Shown: positions 36,201-44,544, numbered from the stretch's first letter. The stretch is DNA of 64,000 nucleotides from Myxococcus guangdongensis (GCF_024198255.1 NZ_JAJVKW010000016.1:62001-126000); one strand, 5' to 3'. A program made the numbers and translations. Notes: generated by a model not told the origin, from the letters alone.

Positions 36201-36502
36201 ACGCCGATGTAGGCCGCGCGCGCCAGCTCCACCAGGAACGGGCTCAGGCCCGCGCTGACGGCGATGAGCAGCTCCAGGTTGGCGTAGTAGTTCAGCGGGC
36301 GTGGATTCCGGTCCGCGCGCGCACCGAGGAGCACGCCGCCCAAGCCCAGACCCGCCATGAACATGGCCAGCACGGCCGCCGACGCCGCGGTGCTGGCGCC
36401 GAAGATGAGGCGGAACTCCCGCAGCCACACCGTCTGGTAGACAAGGGCGCAGAGCCCCGAGCCGAACAGCAACGGGGCGACCCTCGACACACGTGAAATC
36501 AT
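33236..36502 (-). CDS. Large spermidine-synthase-like fused membrane protein
   Basis: The 1088-residue product has an N-terminal half with about a dozen membrane helices (LLFGSGLCALVYQTVWLREF, AVLAMFMAGLGLGGVLLGAR, LVAALLVGFSFLLMELVW). A cytoplasmic methyltransferase-fold domain related to spermidine synthase follows: LIIGLGTGSTAGWMG (SAM-type loop), VDVVEIEPAILDVARRCE, VHTFIADAREVLL and FSEPSNPYRAGISSLFTRDF. The last ~320 residues are helical with TPR-like units. Standard spermidine synthases lack both extensions. Substrate and reaction are unknown. ATG 36502 precedes the first helix. Confidence 0.85.
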   Translation of the reverse strand: MISRVSRVAPLLFGSGLCALVYQTVWLREFRLIFGASTAASAAVLAMFMAGLGLGGVLLGARADRNPRPLNYYANLELLIAVSAGLSPFLVELARAAYIGVGGTPSLGLVGGSVARLVLSTLVLAVPTVLMGGTLPAAARAVQSDEDPARRHLAILYGVNTLGAVTGATLSTFFMLEVYGNRTTLWIACLLNAAVAICARSVSRSMEPEPTAAKPQASTEPQSTEAQAGVPAPVTASVPVARATPTSLFALVAALLVGFSFLLMELVWYRMLGPILGGTTFTFGLILAVALLGIGLGGAAYSIVFRHRPATLSGFALTCAAEAAFIALPFALGDRLAVFAALLRPLGGVGFGGMMLGWALVGAVVILPAAFISGVQFPLLLALVGKGGQDVGRQVGQVYAWNTVGSIVGSLAGGFGVIPLLTAPVTWQLVAGILAVLGLASAALSLKLERRVPALFVPSAIAVLALLLLSTQGPTAAWRHGSVGAGRAALTNPTLNHIDAWVRSKSRGVVWEKDGVESSVALNSDNGLSFIVNGKSDGNAIGDAPTQVMSGLLGALFHQEARNSLIIGLGTGSTAGWMGAVPSMERVDVVEIEPAILDVARRCEVVNQKVMDNPKVHTFIADAREVLLTTRQRYDIIFSEPSNPYRAGISSLFTRDFYQAVKERLAEGGIFIQWLQAYEVDALTVQSAYATLASEFEAVETWQVHSGDLLLVATRKPLVHDVDRMRTRIAEEPYRSALRATWRTDEVEGVLARFVAGPAFTAKVAEESQEFINTDDVSFMEFAFARSLGRDTGFSIQTLWSMTNVLGTGRPDIKGQVDWDRVAINRAWYTIPLSREEASRAIVKSQVPIIDAFNKGQLGAIHAHWKKARWEPVGPREQLVLARVLASVGDEEALKYLEPLRATLPVEADLLEGVLRMRQRKLPEAAALFERGLVALRTNPWPAREVTSSIFPELAVIARADKALGRKLVDVLAEPFAADSLTVAREETRVELAKLVDWMGLCVSVLEPIEPFTVWDSKMLDERRRCYEHHGHPLALRAEADLERLISQAPAVFMSQTMESPVQQASDAAPTPAAPDATAPGQATGTAP

Positions 36503-36650
36503 CAATCGGTTCTCTCGTCGGGGGACTGTCTCGAGGGGGGAGACAGGTCTTACGGCACGAGAGTGTCGCAGAGATCCACGCGCCTTGGCCATGGCGCTCG
36601 GTCCTCCGTCCGCTCGGAGAGCATGCGCCCTCCGGGCGTCCGGACGTGGC

Positions 36651-37814
36651 TCAGGGCGCTGGGGCCTGCTCGACCCCTGCCTTGGCCTCGCCCTCCGAGG
36701 GCGGAGCGGCCTCGGCGGCGCGGCGCTCCTCCTTGCAGAAGGCCAGTCGCTCCTGGATGACGGCCAGGGGGACGGCCATCTCCAAGGTGAAGGAGTTGCC
36801 GTCCGGCTTCACCTTGGCGAAGTCGAGCAGCTGGGCCAGGTCCTTGTCCTCGCCCGCCTGGGCCTTGATGCGGGCCAGTGACAGCGCGGCGCCCAGGGAC
36901 TTGCCCAGGTCCGTCACGTCGTCCGCGTTCGGACCCTGGATCTCCGCCACCAGCGCCACGTCGGAGCTCGCGTCCAGGTGCAGTTCCACGTTCTGGGCCA
37001 CGTCACGCAGCCGTTGCGCGAGCGCCGCCTGCTCCTTCGGCAGCAGCCGGGCGATGTGCTCCACCGACAGCACCCCGTACATCTCGCCGTACGTGCTGTT
37101 CTCGGAGATGGCGGGAGGCTCGTCCGGTCCGCGCCCCTCCACGCGGTCGATGGCCGCCTTCACCTCGTCCGGGTTCCTGCCCATGACCAGCAGCTGGTTG
37201 TTCCACGTCCCGATGGAGGGCCCGCCCCGGCGCGTGACGGTGGTGCCGTCCTTCATCGTGTCGGTGGACTCGCCCGCCTCGTACACGCGCGCGCCCTGGC
37301 CGTAGTCCGCGGACACCCGGTCGCCCAGGAGCTCCTGGTAGCGCGCGTTGCTGAAGTTGCCCGACAGCATCATCCCCTCGTCGGTGATGACCAGCCGGTC
37401 CAGGTCCTGGAGCGGATCCACGCCGCTCTTCTGTCGGAACTGTTCCAACTGCTTGCCACCGTCGCGCATCATGCAGTCCAGCAGCAGCGCGCCGATGGGC
37501 GAGTGCCTCAGCGCGTTGGCCTCGATGACCACCGCCGTCTTGCCCGGGCCCCGCGGCAGCGCCGCGAGCAGCGGATCCCGAGGCTTCGCGGGCGTGGCGG
37601 CCTGCTCGCCCGCGTCCGGCGCGACGGGCGTCGGCTGCGTCCTGCGTCGCTCCGCCCGCTCCCGCTCCGGCGCGCGCATCCGCCGGGGGAACTCCACCTT
37701 CGGCTCCTCGGTCTCGGTCTTGTCGCCCTGACCCAGGAACATCAATACCGCCGCGGCCACGAACAACAGCGCCGCCATCACCAACCACGCCCCTCGCTTC
37801 TGGCGCCTCTCCAT
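36651..37814 (-). CDS. Membrane-anchored protein encoded with an ABC transporter
   Basis: One N-terminal membrane segment (AWLVMAALLFVAAAVLMFLG) is followed by an Arg/Pro/Glu linker and a periplasmic domain of ~290 residues (KTAVVIEANALRHSPIGALL, DLDRLVITDEGMMLSGNF, NNQLLVMGRNPDEVKAAIDR). The periplasmic part looks like a duplicated alpha/beta domain; I do not recognise the family. It follows the permease gene after one base, so it is probably part of or helper to the transporter. 387 residues. Confidence 0.7.
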   Translation of the reverse strand: MERRQKRGAWLVMAALLFVAAAVLMFLGQGDKTETEEPKVEFPRRMRAPERERAERRRTQPTPVAPDAGEQAATPAKPRDPLLAALPRGPGKTAVVIEANALRHSPIGALLLDCMMRDGGKQLEQFRQKSGVDPLQDLDRLVITDEGMMLSGNFSNARYQELLGDRVSADYGQGARVYEAGESTDTMKDGTTVTRRGGPSIGTWNNQLLVMGRNPDEVKAAIDRVEGRGPDEPPAISENSTYGEMYGVLSVEHIARLLPKEQAALAQRLRDVAQNVELHLDASSDVALVAEIQGPNADDVTDLGKSLGAALSLARIKAQAGEDKDLAQLLDFAKVKPDGNSFTLEMAVPLAVIQERLAFCKEERRAAEAAPPSEGEAKAGVEQAPAP

Positions 37815-37815
37815 C

Positions 37816-38652
37816 TCAGTAGTCCTTTCCCTCGAACCGCCAGAATCCCACCACGAGCGCCGCCATCCCGAACACGAACACCCCCAGGAGCAGCGTCCCG
37901 AGCGAGCTCACCTCCAGGGGCAGTGACGCGGCCAGGTCTCCGGCGGCCTCCGCCAGCGCGGACAGCCGGGGGAGCAGCAGCGTCACGCCCAGGAACGCGT
38001 CGCGGCTCAGCCCCTCCTCGAAGAACCGGGCGATCTGCTGCCGGTTGCCCGCGATGATACCGCCCACCATGAAGGCGAAGCCCGACGCCGCGCACAACGC
38101 CGCGCTGCGCACCAGCGTCGCCGTGGTCAACATCACCGCGTACACCGCCGCGAAGCCCACGCACGCCATCAACCCCGCGACGAGCGGCCCCACCGTCCAG
38201 TACCCCGCCTTCACCCCGAAGATGAGCACCAGCCCCGTGGTGCCATACAGCGTCCCGCCCAGCGCCAGCGTCATCACCCCCAGGAACGTCCCCGCGAGCA
38301 GGTGCCAGCGCTGGATGGGCAGCGCGAGCAGGTGCTCGATGCGCCCCGGTGACATCAAGCTGGGCGCGAAGTCCGAGCACGCGACGATGCCGAACAGGAT
38401 GCCGCCGTAGAACACGATGAACGCCGCCGCCTGGTACACCGGCCGCAACGCCACGTCGACGGACTGGATGTTCGCGCGGATGTCCTGACCGAACAGCCGC
38501 GACGCCGCCAGCGCCCCGTCGATGACCTCCAGCCGCAGGCTGAGCGCCACCACCGTCAGCACCAGGGTGATGCCCACCATGAAGGCGAGGATGAACTTGC
38601 GCGACACCGCCTCGCGCAGCACGTAACCCGCGATTCCCACCACCGGCCTCAT
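37816..38652 (-). CDS. ABC-2-type transporter permease
   Basis: A 278-residue integral membrane protein with about six hydrophobic helices (FILAFMVGITLVLTVVAL, AAFIVFYGGILFGIVAC, GTLYGTTGLVLIFGV, LGTLLLGVFVFGMAALVVGF). SPGRIEHLLALPIQRWHLL is the cytoplasmic loop that usually contacts the ATPase in ABC-2 exporters. It overlaps the ATPase gene by four bases and precedes the tethered-protein gene by one base. Cargo unknown. Confidence 0.85.
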   Translation of the reverse strand: MRPVVGIAGYVLREAVSRKFILAFMVGITLVLTVVALSLRLEVIDGALAASRLFGQDIRANIQSVDVALRPVYQAAAFIVFYGGILFGIVACSDFAPSLMSPGRIEHLLALPIQRWHLLAGTFLGVMTLALGGTLYGTTGLVLIFGVKAGYWTVGPLVAGLMACVGFAAVYAVMLTTATLVRSAALCAASGFAFMVGGIIAGNRQQIARFFEEGLSRDAFLGVTLLLPRLSALAEAAGDLAASLPLEVSSLGTLLLGVFVFGMAALVVGFWRFEGKDY

Positions 38653-39593
38653 GCCGCCACCTCCGCCCGCGCCGCGCCGGCGCCCATGGTCCCCAGCAGC
38701 ACCGACTCCAAGTCCATCCCGTCCCGCCGCAGCTCCACCAGCAGCGCCCCCGCCGCCCGCGCCCGGTCCAACGCGCCGTTGAGCGCCGCCGCGTCCTCGG
38801 CCTCCACGTGGTACACGCCGTCCGCTCGCGCCGGGGTGAAGCCCGCGAGCGCCAGCGCCTCGGCGCTCGTGCCCGGCGCGAAGCGCGCCACCCACCGCGA
38901 GCCGCCGCGCACCAATTCGTCCAACCGCCCTTCGCGCACCACGCGGCCGTCCGCGAGGATGGCCACCCTGTCACAGACGCGCTCCGTCTCCGCCAGCAGG
39001 TGCGAGTTCAGGAAGAGCGTCGTGCCCCGCCGCACCTCGTCCTGGAGGATGCGCCGCACCTCCATGCGCCCCATCGGGTCGATGCCGTCCGTGGGCTCGT
39101 CCAGGATGAGCAGCTCCGGCTCCCCGACGAGCGCCGCCGCCAGCCCCAACCGCTGGCGCATTCCCTTGGAGTACCCACCAATCTTCCGTCCCACGGCGTC
39201 CGCCAGGCCCACGCGCTCGAGCAGCTTCAGGTGGCCCGGCGCGTCCGGCTTCAGGCCCTTGAGCTGGCGCACCGTCGCGAGGAACGCGGTGGGCGTCCAC
39301 GAGCCGGGCAGGTGCAGGCGCTCGGGCAGGTAGCCGATGCGCGCGCGGATGCGGGCGTCCTCGGGCGTGCCACCCAGGACGCGCACGGTGCCCTCGGTGG
39401 GCTGGACGATGCCGAGCAGGCTCTTGATGAACGTCGTCTTCCCCGCGCCGTTGGGGCCGATGAGCCCGAAGGCGCTCCCCTGGGGAACCGACAGGTCCAT
39501 GCCCCTGAGGGCGATGTTCCCCGTCCTGCGGAAGGCGCGCTGGTACGTCTTGCGCAGGTTCGTCACTTCGATGGCGGGCGTCTGGGATGTCAC
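38649..39593 (-). CDS. ABC transporter ATP-binding protein
   Basis: This is the nucleotide-binding subunit of an ABC-2-type exporter. Walker A is GPNGAGKTT, the Q loop lies in GYLPERLHLPG, the signature is YSKGMRQRL, and Walker B plus D loop is LLILDEPTDGID, followed by the switch His in LNSHLLAE. The last ~85 residues form the regulatory extension common in gliding or drug-export NatA-like ATPases. GTG 39593 gives 314 residues; the upstream frame is open but Arg/Pro-rich. It overlaps the permease gene by four bases. Confidence 0.88.
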   Translation of the reverse strand: MTSQTPAIEVTNLRKTYQRAFRRTGNIALRGMDLSVPQGSAFGLIGPNGAGKTTFIKSLLGIVQPTEGTVRVLGGTPEDARIRARIGYLPERLHLPGSWTPTAFLATVRQLKGLKPDAPGHLKLLERVGLADAVGRKIGGYSKGMRQRLGLAAALVGEPELLILDEPTDGIDPMGRMEVRRILQDEVRRGTTLFLNSHLLAETERVCDRVAILADGRVVREGRLDELVRGGSRWVARFAPGTSAEALALAGFTPARADGVYHVEAEDAAALNGALDRARAAGALLVELRRDGMDLESVLLGTMGAGAARAEVAA

Positions 39594-39842
39594 GGTCGAA
39601 ACTGTAGACGAGCCAGCCGTGCGGCGATTGCCTGTGTCGGCCCTCCGGGGGAGGGGCGGGCGGCCGTGCGCGCGCTCTGAATCCCCGCGACCTCGTTTTC
39701 GCGGCCCTGGGAAATCGGTTTCGCACGCCCGAGGTCGCTGCCGCGCCGCGACACCTCGTCGTTTCGCCCCCTTGCGATGTGGCCCTTCGCTGGTCCGTCC
39801 CGTGCAATCCACGCCGGCACACCCCAAGGCAGGAGGAAGTGG

Positions 39843-40052
39843 ATGACGTACGCGGAACGCGTCGAGCAGCAGCGTGAAGAGGCCCGTCGGGAGCTGGCGG
39901 CCGCCGAGCAGGAGCTGGCGTCTGGCGGGGAGGCGGCGCGCGTGCGCTACGCCCGGGCGCTGCACGAGGCGGACCTCGCCGAGGCCCGGGCCCAGCGTCA
40001 CGCCCGGGAAGGCCGGCGCCATCAGCACAGCTGGAGGCTCGTCGCAGGGTGA
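39843..40052 (+). CDS. Small coiled-coil protein upstream of hemB
   Basis: This 69-residue frame begins with ATG five bases after AGGAGGAAG. The product is almost entirely one charged helix (RVEQQREEARRELAAAEQEL, RALHEADLAEARAQRHAREG) with a His/Arg-rich end. No family recognised. It lies 65 bases upstream of hemB on the same strand and diverges from the ABC transporter operon. The very good ribosome site and codon pattern support translation. Confidence 0.6.
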   Translation: MTYAERVEQQREEARRELAAAEQELASGGEAARVRYARALHEADLAEARAQRHAREGRRHQHSWRLVAG

Positions 40053-40092
40053 GCGGGCGGGCGCCCGGACGGAAACGATGAAGGCGTGGGCG

Positions 40093-40110
40093 CGCCGGTT
40101 TATACCGGCG
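40093..40110 (+). promoter_or_regulatory. Hairpin immediately upstream of the hemB start
   Basis: CGCCGGT and ACCGGCG form a perfect seven-base-pair stem around TTAT, ending six bases before the hemB ATG. If formed in mRNA it would cover the ribosome binding region. It could also be a DNA operator. Confidence 0.5.
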
Positions 40111-40116
40111 AGCACC

Positions 40117-41085
40117 ATGGCCCATCCCGTCCATCGCCCCCGTCGCCTCCGTCGTTCGCCCGTCCTGCGCGAGATGGTGCGCGAGACGCGCCTCGACCCG
40201 GGGAACTTCATCTACCCCCTCTTCGTCGTGGAAGGCCGGGACGTGCGCCGTCCCATCGCGTCCATGCCGGGCATCTTCAACCTGTCGCTCGAGCACGCCG
40301 TGGCCGAGGCCCGCCTGGCGAAGTCCCTGGGCGTCCCCTCGGTCATCCTCTTCGGCATCCCCGACCACAAGGACGGCCAGGGCACCCAGGGCTACGCGCG
40401 CGACGGAATCGTCCAGCGCGCCATCCGCGAAATCAAGGCGGCCGAGCCCGACCTCCAGGTCATCGCCGACGTGTGCCTGTGCGAGTACACGGACCACGGC
40501 CACTGCGGGGTGCTGGAGGACGGCCACGTGGTCAACGACGCCACGCTGCCGCTGCTCGCGCAGATGGCCGTCACCTGCGCCCAGGCGGGCGCGGACATCA
40601 TCGCGCCCTCGGACATGATGGACGGCCGCGTGGGCGCCATCCGCAAGGCGCTGGACGAGGTGCGCCTCATCGACGTCCCCATCATGTCCTACGCGGTGAA
40701 GTACGCCTCCGGCTACTACGGCCCCTTCCGCGAGGCCGCCCAGAGCACGCCCAAGTCCGGAGACCGCCGCGGCTACCAGATGGACCCGGGCAACGTGCGC
40801 GAGGCCCTCAAGGAGGCGGCGCTGGACGTGGAGGAGGGCGCCGACATGCTGATGGTGAAGCCCGCCCTGGCCTACCTGGACGTCATCCGCGCCGTGCGCG
40901 AGCGCTTCGACCTGCCGCTGGCCGCCTACAACGTCTCCGGCGAGTACGCCATGCTCAAGGCCGCCGGCCAGAATGGTTGGATTGACTACGAACGGGTGAT
41001 GCTGGAGACGCTCACCGGAATCAAGCGCGCGGGCGCCGACCTCATCATCACCTACCACGCGCTGGAAGCCGCGAAGCTCCTGTAG
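40117..41085 (+). CDS. hemB: Delta-aminolevulinic acid dehydratase (porphobilinogen synthase)
   Basis: HemB condenses two 5-aminolevulinate molecules to porphobilinogen in heme and tetrapyrrole synthesis. The 322 residues match the family. DVCLCEYTDHGHCG has the three Cys of a Zn-dependent enzyme. The two Schiff-base Lys lie in MSYAVKYAS and LMVKPALAY, with SGEYAML near the end. The ATG at 40117 begins the usual basic N-terminus (HRPRRLRRSPVLREMVRET). The hairpin just upstream may influence translation. Confidence 0.96.
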   Translation: MAHPVHRPRRLRRSPVLREMVRETRLDPGNFIYPLFVVEGRDVRRPIASMPGIFNLSLEHAVAEARLAKSLGVPSVILFGIPDHKDGQGTQGYARDGIVQRAIREIKAAEPDLQVIADVCLCEYTDHGHCGVLEDGHVVNDATLPLLAQMAVTCAQAGADIIAPSDMMDGRVGAIRKALDEVRLIDVPIMSYAVKYASGYYGPFREAAQSTPKSGDRRGYQMDPGNVREALKEAALDVEEGADMLMVKPALAYLDVIRAVRERFDLPLAAYNVSGEYAMLKAAGQNGWIDYERVMLETLTGIKRAGADLIITYHALEAAKLL

Positions 41086-41159
41086 CCAACACCCCCGAGC
41101 CCCGCGCGCGGGTTGCCCTTGATCCGCCGCGGGCGTTGCGTCCAAATAGCCGGCGCACG

Positions 41160-41666
41160 ATGCCCACCAAGAAGAAGCGTCCCAGACGCAGGTCGGAGAA
41201 GCCCCCGCCCCCACGCCGGCGCGGTCCGGCGAAGTCGAAGCCGCGCTCCAGCACCCGGCGCGCTCCCGTGATTCGTACCGGGGCTTCGTTGCAGTACAAA
41301 GTGGTCGAGCTGTCCACGGTGGACGAGGGCGCGCTGGAGCGCACCCTGAACGAGTGGACGGCGAAGGGCTGGAACCTGGACGGCGTGCAGTTCGCGATGC
41401 GCGAGTCCTCCAAGCGGCCAGCCATGGCGTTCATCCTCTTCACCCGTGAAGGTGTGGCGGAGGCGCCGGACGAGGACGCGGCGCGGGCGAAGCTCCTGCG
41501 CCTGTCCGAGTCGGGTCCGACGTCCGCGGGGAATGCGTGGACGCCGGGCGAGGGTTCCCATCCTCCGTTCCATCCCTTGAGCGCGCATGAGCGGCTGGCG
41601 CGGCTCGCGGGGTTGGACGAGCCGGAGCCCCCCGAGGAGGGTCTCACGTTGGAGCCCGAGGAGTGA
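41160..41666 (+). CDS. Basic protein with DUF4177-like domain
   Basis: The 168 residues start with a very basic Lys/Arg/Pro tail (about 1-40), then LQYKVVELSTVDEGALERTL and NEWTAKGWNLDGVQFAMRES, which resemble the small DUF4177 alpha/beta domain (YKVV...L...L...GW.L). The C-terminal half is Glu/Pro-rich. Function unknown; the basic tail suggests nucleic acid or membrane contact. Its stop overlaps the next gene's GTG (GTGA at 41663-41666). Confidence 0.65.
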   Translation: MPTKKKRPRRRSEKPPPPRRRGPAKSKPRSSTRRAPVIRTGASLQYKVVELSTVDEGALERTLNEWTAKGWNLDGVQFAMRESSKRPAMAFILFTREGVAEAPDEDAARAKLLRLSESGPTSAGNAWTPGEGSHPPFHPLSAHERLARLAGLDEPEPPEEGLTLEPEE

Positions 41667-42304
41667 GTGCACCCCGAGAGCGCGTCCTGATGGCGGCCAG
41701 CCGTGGCGGTGGCCGTGCGCTGAGGCTCGTGGTGGAGGACGCCGCGCCAGGCTCTCCGTACCCGAAGGCGTCCTTGTGGCTGCGCCTGGGCGCGCGCGTG
41801 GTGGACGTGGCGGTGGCGTGGGGCCTGTATGTCGTGTGTGGACGCGCGGGCTCCGTCGTGGCGCTGCTGTTCCTCTTGCTCGCGGACGGGATGATTCAAG
41901 GCCAGAGCGTGGGCAAGCGCATCTTCGGCGTGAAGGTGATGCACCTGCCCACGCGCTCGGCGGCGCGCCACCGTGACAGCACGCTTCGCAACGCGCCGCT
42001 GTCGCTCATCGTCCTGTTGGGGATGATGCCGGAGCCGTTGGGGCCGGTGGCCGCGGTGGCGGGGCTGGTCGTCATCGGCGGCATCGAGGCGTGGCGCGTG
42101 GTGAGGGATCCGCTCGGCTGGCGGCTCGGCGATACCTGGGCGCAGACGCAGGTGGTGGACGGGAAGGTTGTGGCGGGCGCAACCGTTGCAGCCCGCGACC
42201 CGGTGGCGCATCAGCGCGCGCCGGGCAGACTCATGTCCGCGGCGAAGATGCGCCGCGGTCGCTCGCTCAAGAAGAGAAGGGGGCTACCGTGCGCATCGCG
42301 CTGA
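41663..42304 (+). CDS. RDD-family membrane protein
   Basis: RDD proteins are small membrane proteins of mostly unknown role. Matching parts are ASLWLRLGARVVDVAVAWGL (Arg and Asp of the RDD motif), ADGMIQGQSVGKRIFGVKVM and DSTLRNAPLSLIVLLGMMP. About three helices are present; the basic C-terminus (MRRGRSLKKRRG) is cytoplasmic. It starts with GTG inside the stop of the DUF4177-like gene and overlaps the next gene by 16 bases, so the three genes form one transcript. 213 residues. Confidence 0.8.
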   Translation: MSAPRERVLMAASRGGGRALRLVVEDAAPGSPYPKASLWLRLGARVVDVAVAWGLYVVCGRAGSVVALLFLLLADGMIQGQSVGKRIFGVKVMHLPTRSAARHRDSTLRNAPLSLIVLLGMMPEPLGPVAAVAGLVVIGGIEAWRVVRDPLGWRLGDTWAQTQVVDGKVVAGATVAARDPVAHQRAPGRLMSAAKMRRGRSLKKRRGLPCASR

Positions 42305-44529
42305 CCCACAATCTCAGGTTGTCTGATTCGGAAGAGGAAGCGGAGTTCGACACCCAGGAGACGGTCAACGCGCTGGCCGCGGCCATCGAGCGGCTGGGCC
42401 ACCGGCTGGAGCGCTTCGAGGTCAGCGGTCCCGCCTCGCGCACCGTGGCGCGGCTGGAGGCGTACAGCCCCGACCTCATCTTCAACACCGCCGAGGGACG
42501 ACGCGGCCGCTTCCGCGAGGCGTTCTATCCCGCGCTCTTCGACGAGCTGGGCTTCCCGTACACGGGCTCGGACGCGTACGCGCTGGCGGTGACGCTGGAC
42601 AAGCAGCTCACCAAGCTCGTGTTGTCCAAGCAGGGCATCCGCACGCCGGGCTGGCAGTACGTGGAGAAGCTCAGCGAATTGACGGCGGAGAACCTGCGCT
42701 TCCCCGTCATCGTGAAGCCGAACTTCGAAGGCTCCTCCAAGGGCATCACCCAGGACTCCATCGCGGAGACGCTGGACGAGGTGCGCGCGAAGGTGTCCAT
42801 CGCGCTGGAGAAGTATCCCGCCGGCGTGCTGGTGGAGGAGTACATCCCGGGCCGCGATTTGACGGTGCCGTTCCTGGCCGCGGTGGACAACGACTACGAC
42901 GGCGTGCTCACGCCCGTGGAGTACGTGGTGGACCCGGCGGTGACGGCGGGTCGGCGCTACGCCATCTACGACTACGAGCTGAAGACGAAGAAGGAGAGCG
43001 CCGTCTCGGTGCTCGCGCCCGCGCGGATTCCCGCGCGCACCGCCGAGGACGTGCGGAAGATGGCGCAGAAGATCTACCAGGCGCTCGACTGCCGCGACCT
43101 GGGCCGCATCGACTTCCGCCTGAGCGACGCGGGCGTGCCGTACTTCCTGGAGATCAACGCGCTGCCCAGCCTGGAGCCGGGCGCGGGCATCTACGCCTCC
43201 GCGGAGCTGGACGGCCTGCACCTGGACGGGGTCATCAACTCCATCATCCAGAGCGCGGCCAGGCGCTACAAGATCAAGGACTCCTCCCGGCGCCAGGGCA
43301 AGCCCGCGCGCAAGACGGGCCCCTTGCGCGTCGGCTTCACGTACAACGTCAAGCGCGTCAAGCCGAGCGCCCACGGCGAGGCGGTGGAGGACAGCGAGGC
43401 CGAGTACGACTCGCCCAACACGCTGCAGGCCATCCGCGAGGCGATTGCGTCCTGGGGCCACGAGGTCATCGACCTGGAGGCCACCGCGGAGCTGCCCACG
43501 GTGCTGTCGAGCACGCCGCTCGACATCGTCTTCAACATCGCGGAGGGCTTCAAGGGCCGCAACCGCGAGAGCCAGGTGCCGGCCATGCTGGAGCTGCTGG
43601 ACATCCCGTACACGGGAAGTGATCCGGCCACGCTCTCGATTGCCTTGGACAAGGCGCTGGCGAAGAAGATCGTCCGTCAGGCGGGCATCCTCACGCCCAA
43701 CTTCCAGCTGATGGCCACGGGCAAGGAGCGGCTCAACAAGGAGTTCACCTCCTTCCCGCTCATCGTGAAGCCGGTGGCGGAGGGCAGCTCCAAGGGCGTC
43801 GTCACCAAGAGCGTCTGCCACAGCGAGGCGGAGCTGCGCGAGGTGGTGCGCGAAATCGCGAGCAAGTACCAGCAGCCCGCGCTCATCGAGGAGTACATCG
43901 GCGGGCGTGAGTTCACCGTGGGCCTGCTCGGCGAGCGGCGCCCGCGCGTGCTGCCGCCCATGGAGATCGTCTTCCTGGACAAGGGGGAGAAGAACCCCGT
44001 GTACAGCTTCCAGCACAAGCTGGATTGGACCGACCGCATCCGCTACGACGCGCCCGCCAAGCTGGAGCCCGCGCTGCTGGAGAAGCTGCGCACGGCGGCG
44101 CGCAGCTCGTTCATGGCGCTGGGGTGCCGCGACGTCGCGCGCATCGACTTCCGCATGGACGACAAGGGGCGCATCTACTTCATCGAGTGCAACCCGCTGC
44201 CCGGCCTCACGCCTGGGTGGAGTGACCTGGTGCTCATCGCGCAGGGCGCGGGCATGGACTACCGCGCGCTCATCGGTGAGATCATGGCTCCCGCCATCCG
44301 CCGCTACAAGGAGCGCGAGGCCCGCCGCGCCGCCAGCGAGCATCCGCATCCCGCCGCGCAGCCGGGGCTGCACAAGGGCCCCTCGTTGGACGAGCACCCG
44401 CACGCCGCGCCCGTCGTCTCGTCGGCTCCGGCCACCGCGCCGACGGCGGGGACCAGCGCTCCGACGAACGGCTCCAGCACGGCGCCCGCGTCGACGGATG
44501 GCGTGCCGCGCATCGAAGCCAAGGCCTGA
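42289..44529 (+). CDS. Tandem ATP-grasp (D-alanine--D-alanine ligase-like) protein
   Basis: Two complete Ddl-like modules lie in one 746-residue chain. Module 1 (1-~330) has LIFNTAEGRRGRFRE, FPYTGSDAYALAVTLDK, VIVKPNFEGSSKGI, LVEEYIPGRDLTV and FLEINALPSLEPG. Module 2 (~346-674) has IVFNIAEGFKGRNRE, IPYTGSDPATLSIALDK, LIVKPVAEGSSKGV, LIEEYIGGREFTVG and FIECNPLPGLTPGWSD. Both keep the ATP-grasp Lys, Glu and Asn residues, so both could be active. The C-terminal ~70 residues are low-complexity Ala/Pro/Thr. Normal Ddl is a single module. It likely ligates an amino acid or peptide; the acceptor is unknown. GTG 42289 follows AGAAGGGGG. Confidence 0.82.
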   Translation: MRIALTHNLRLSDSEEEAEFDTQETVNALAAAIERLGHRLERFEVSGPASRTVARLEAYSPDLIFNTAEGRRGRFREAFYPALFDELGFPYTGSDAYALAVTLDKQLTKLVLSKQGIRTPGWQYVEKLSELTAENLRFPVIVKPNFEGSSKGITQDSIAETLDEVRAKVSIALEKYPAGVLVEEYIPGRDLTVPFLAAVDNDYDGVLTPVEYVVDPAVTAGRRYAIYDYELKTKKESAVSVLAPARIPARTAEDVRKMAQKIYQALDCRDLGRIDFRLSDAGVPYFLEINALPSLEPGAGIYASAELDGLHLDGVINSIIQSAARRYKIKDSSRRQGKPARKTGPLRVGFTYNVKRVKPSAHGEAVEDSEAEYDSPNTLQAIREAIASWGHEVIDLEATAELPTVLSSTPLDIVFNIAEGFKGRNRESQVPAMLELLDIPYTGSDPATLSIALDKALAKKIVRQAGILTPNFQLMATGKERLNKEFTSFPLIVKPVAEGSSKGVVTKSVCHSEAELREVVREIASKYQQPALIEEYIGGREFTVGLLGERRPRVLPPMEIVFLDKGEKNPVYSFQHKLDWTDRIRYDAPAKLEPALLEKLRTAARSSFMALGCRDVARIDFRMDDKGRIYFIECNPLPGLTPGWSDLVLIAQGAGMDYRALIGEIMAPAIRRYKEREARRAASEHPHPAAQPGLHKGPSLDEHPHAAPVVSSAPATAPTAGTSAPTNGSSTAPASTDGVPRIEAKA

Positions 44530-44544
44530 CGCTCAGTCTCGGGG

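Noticed and set aside
36653..38057. Long plus-strand frames opposite the tethered-protein and permease genes.
   Set aside because: No recognisable domain, and the minus-strand genes form a coherent ABC operon.
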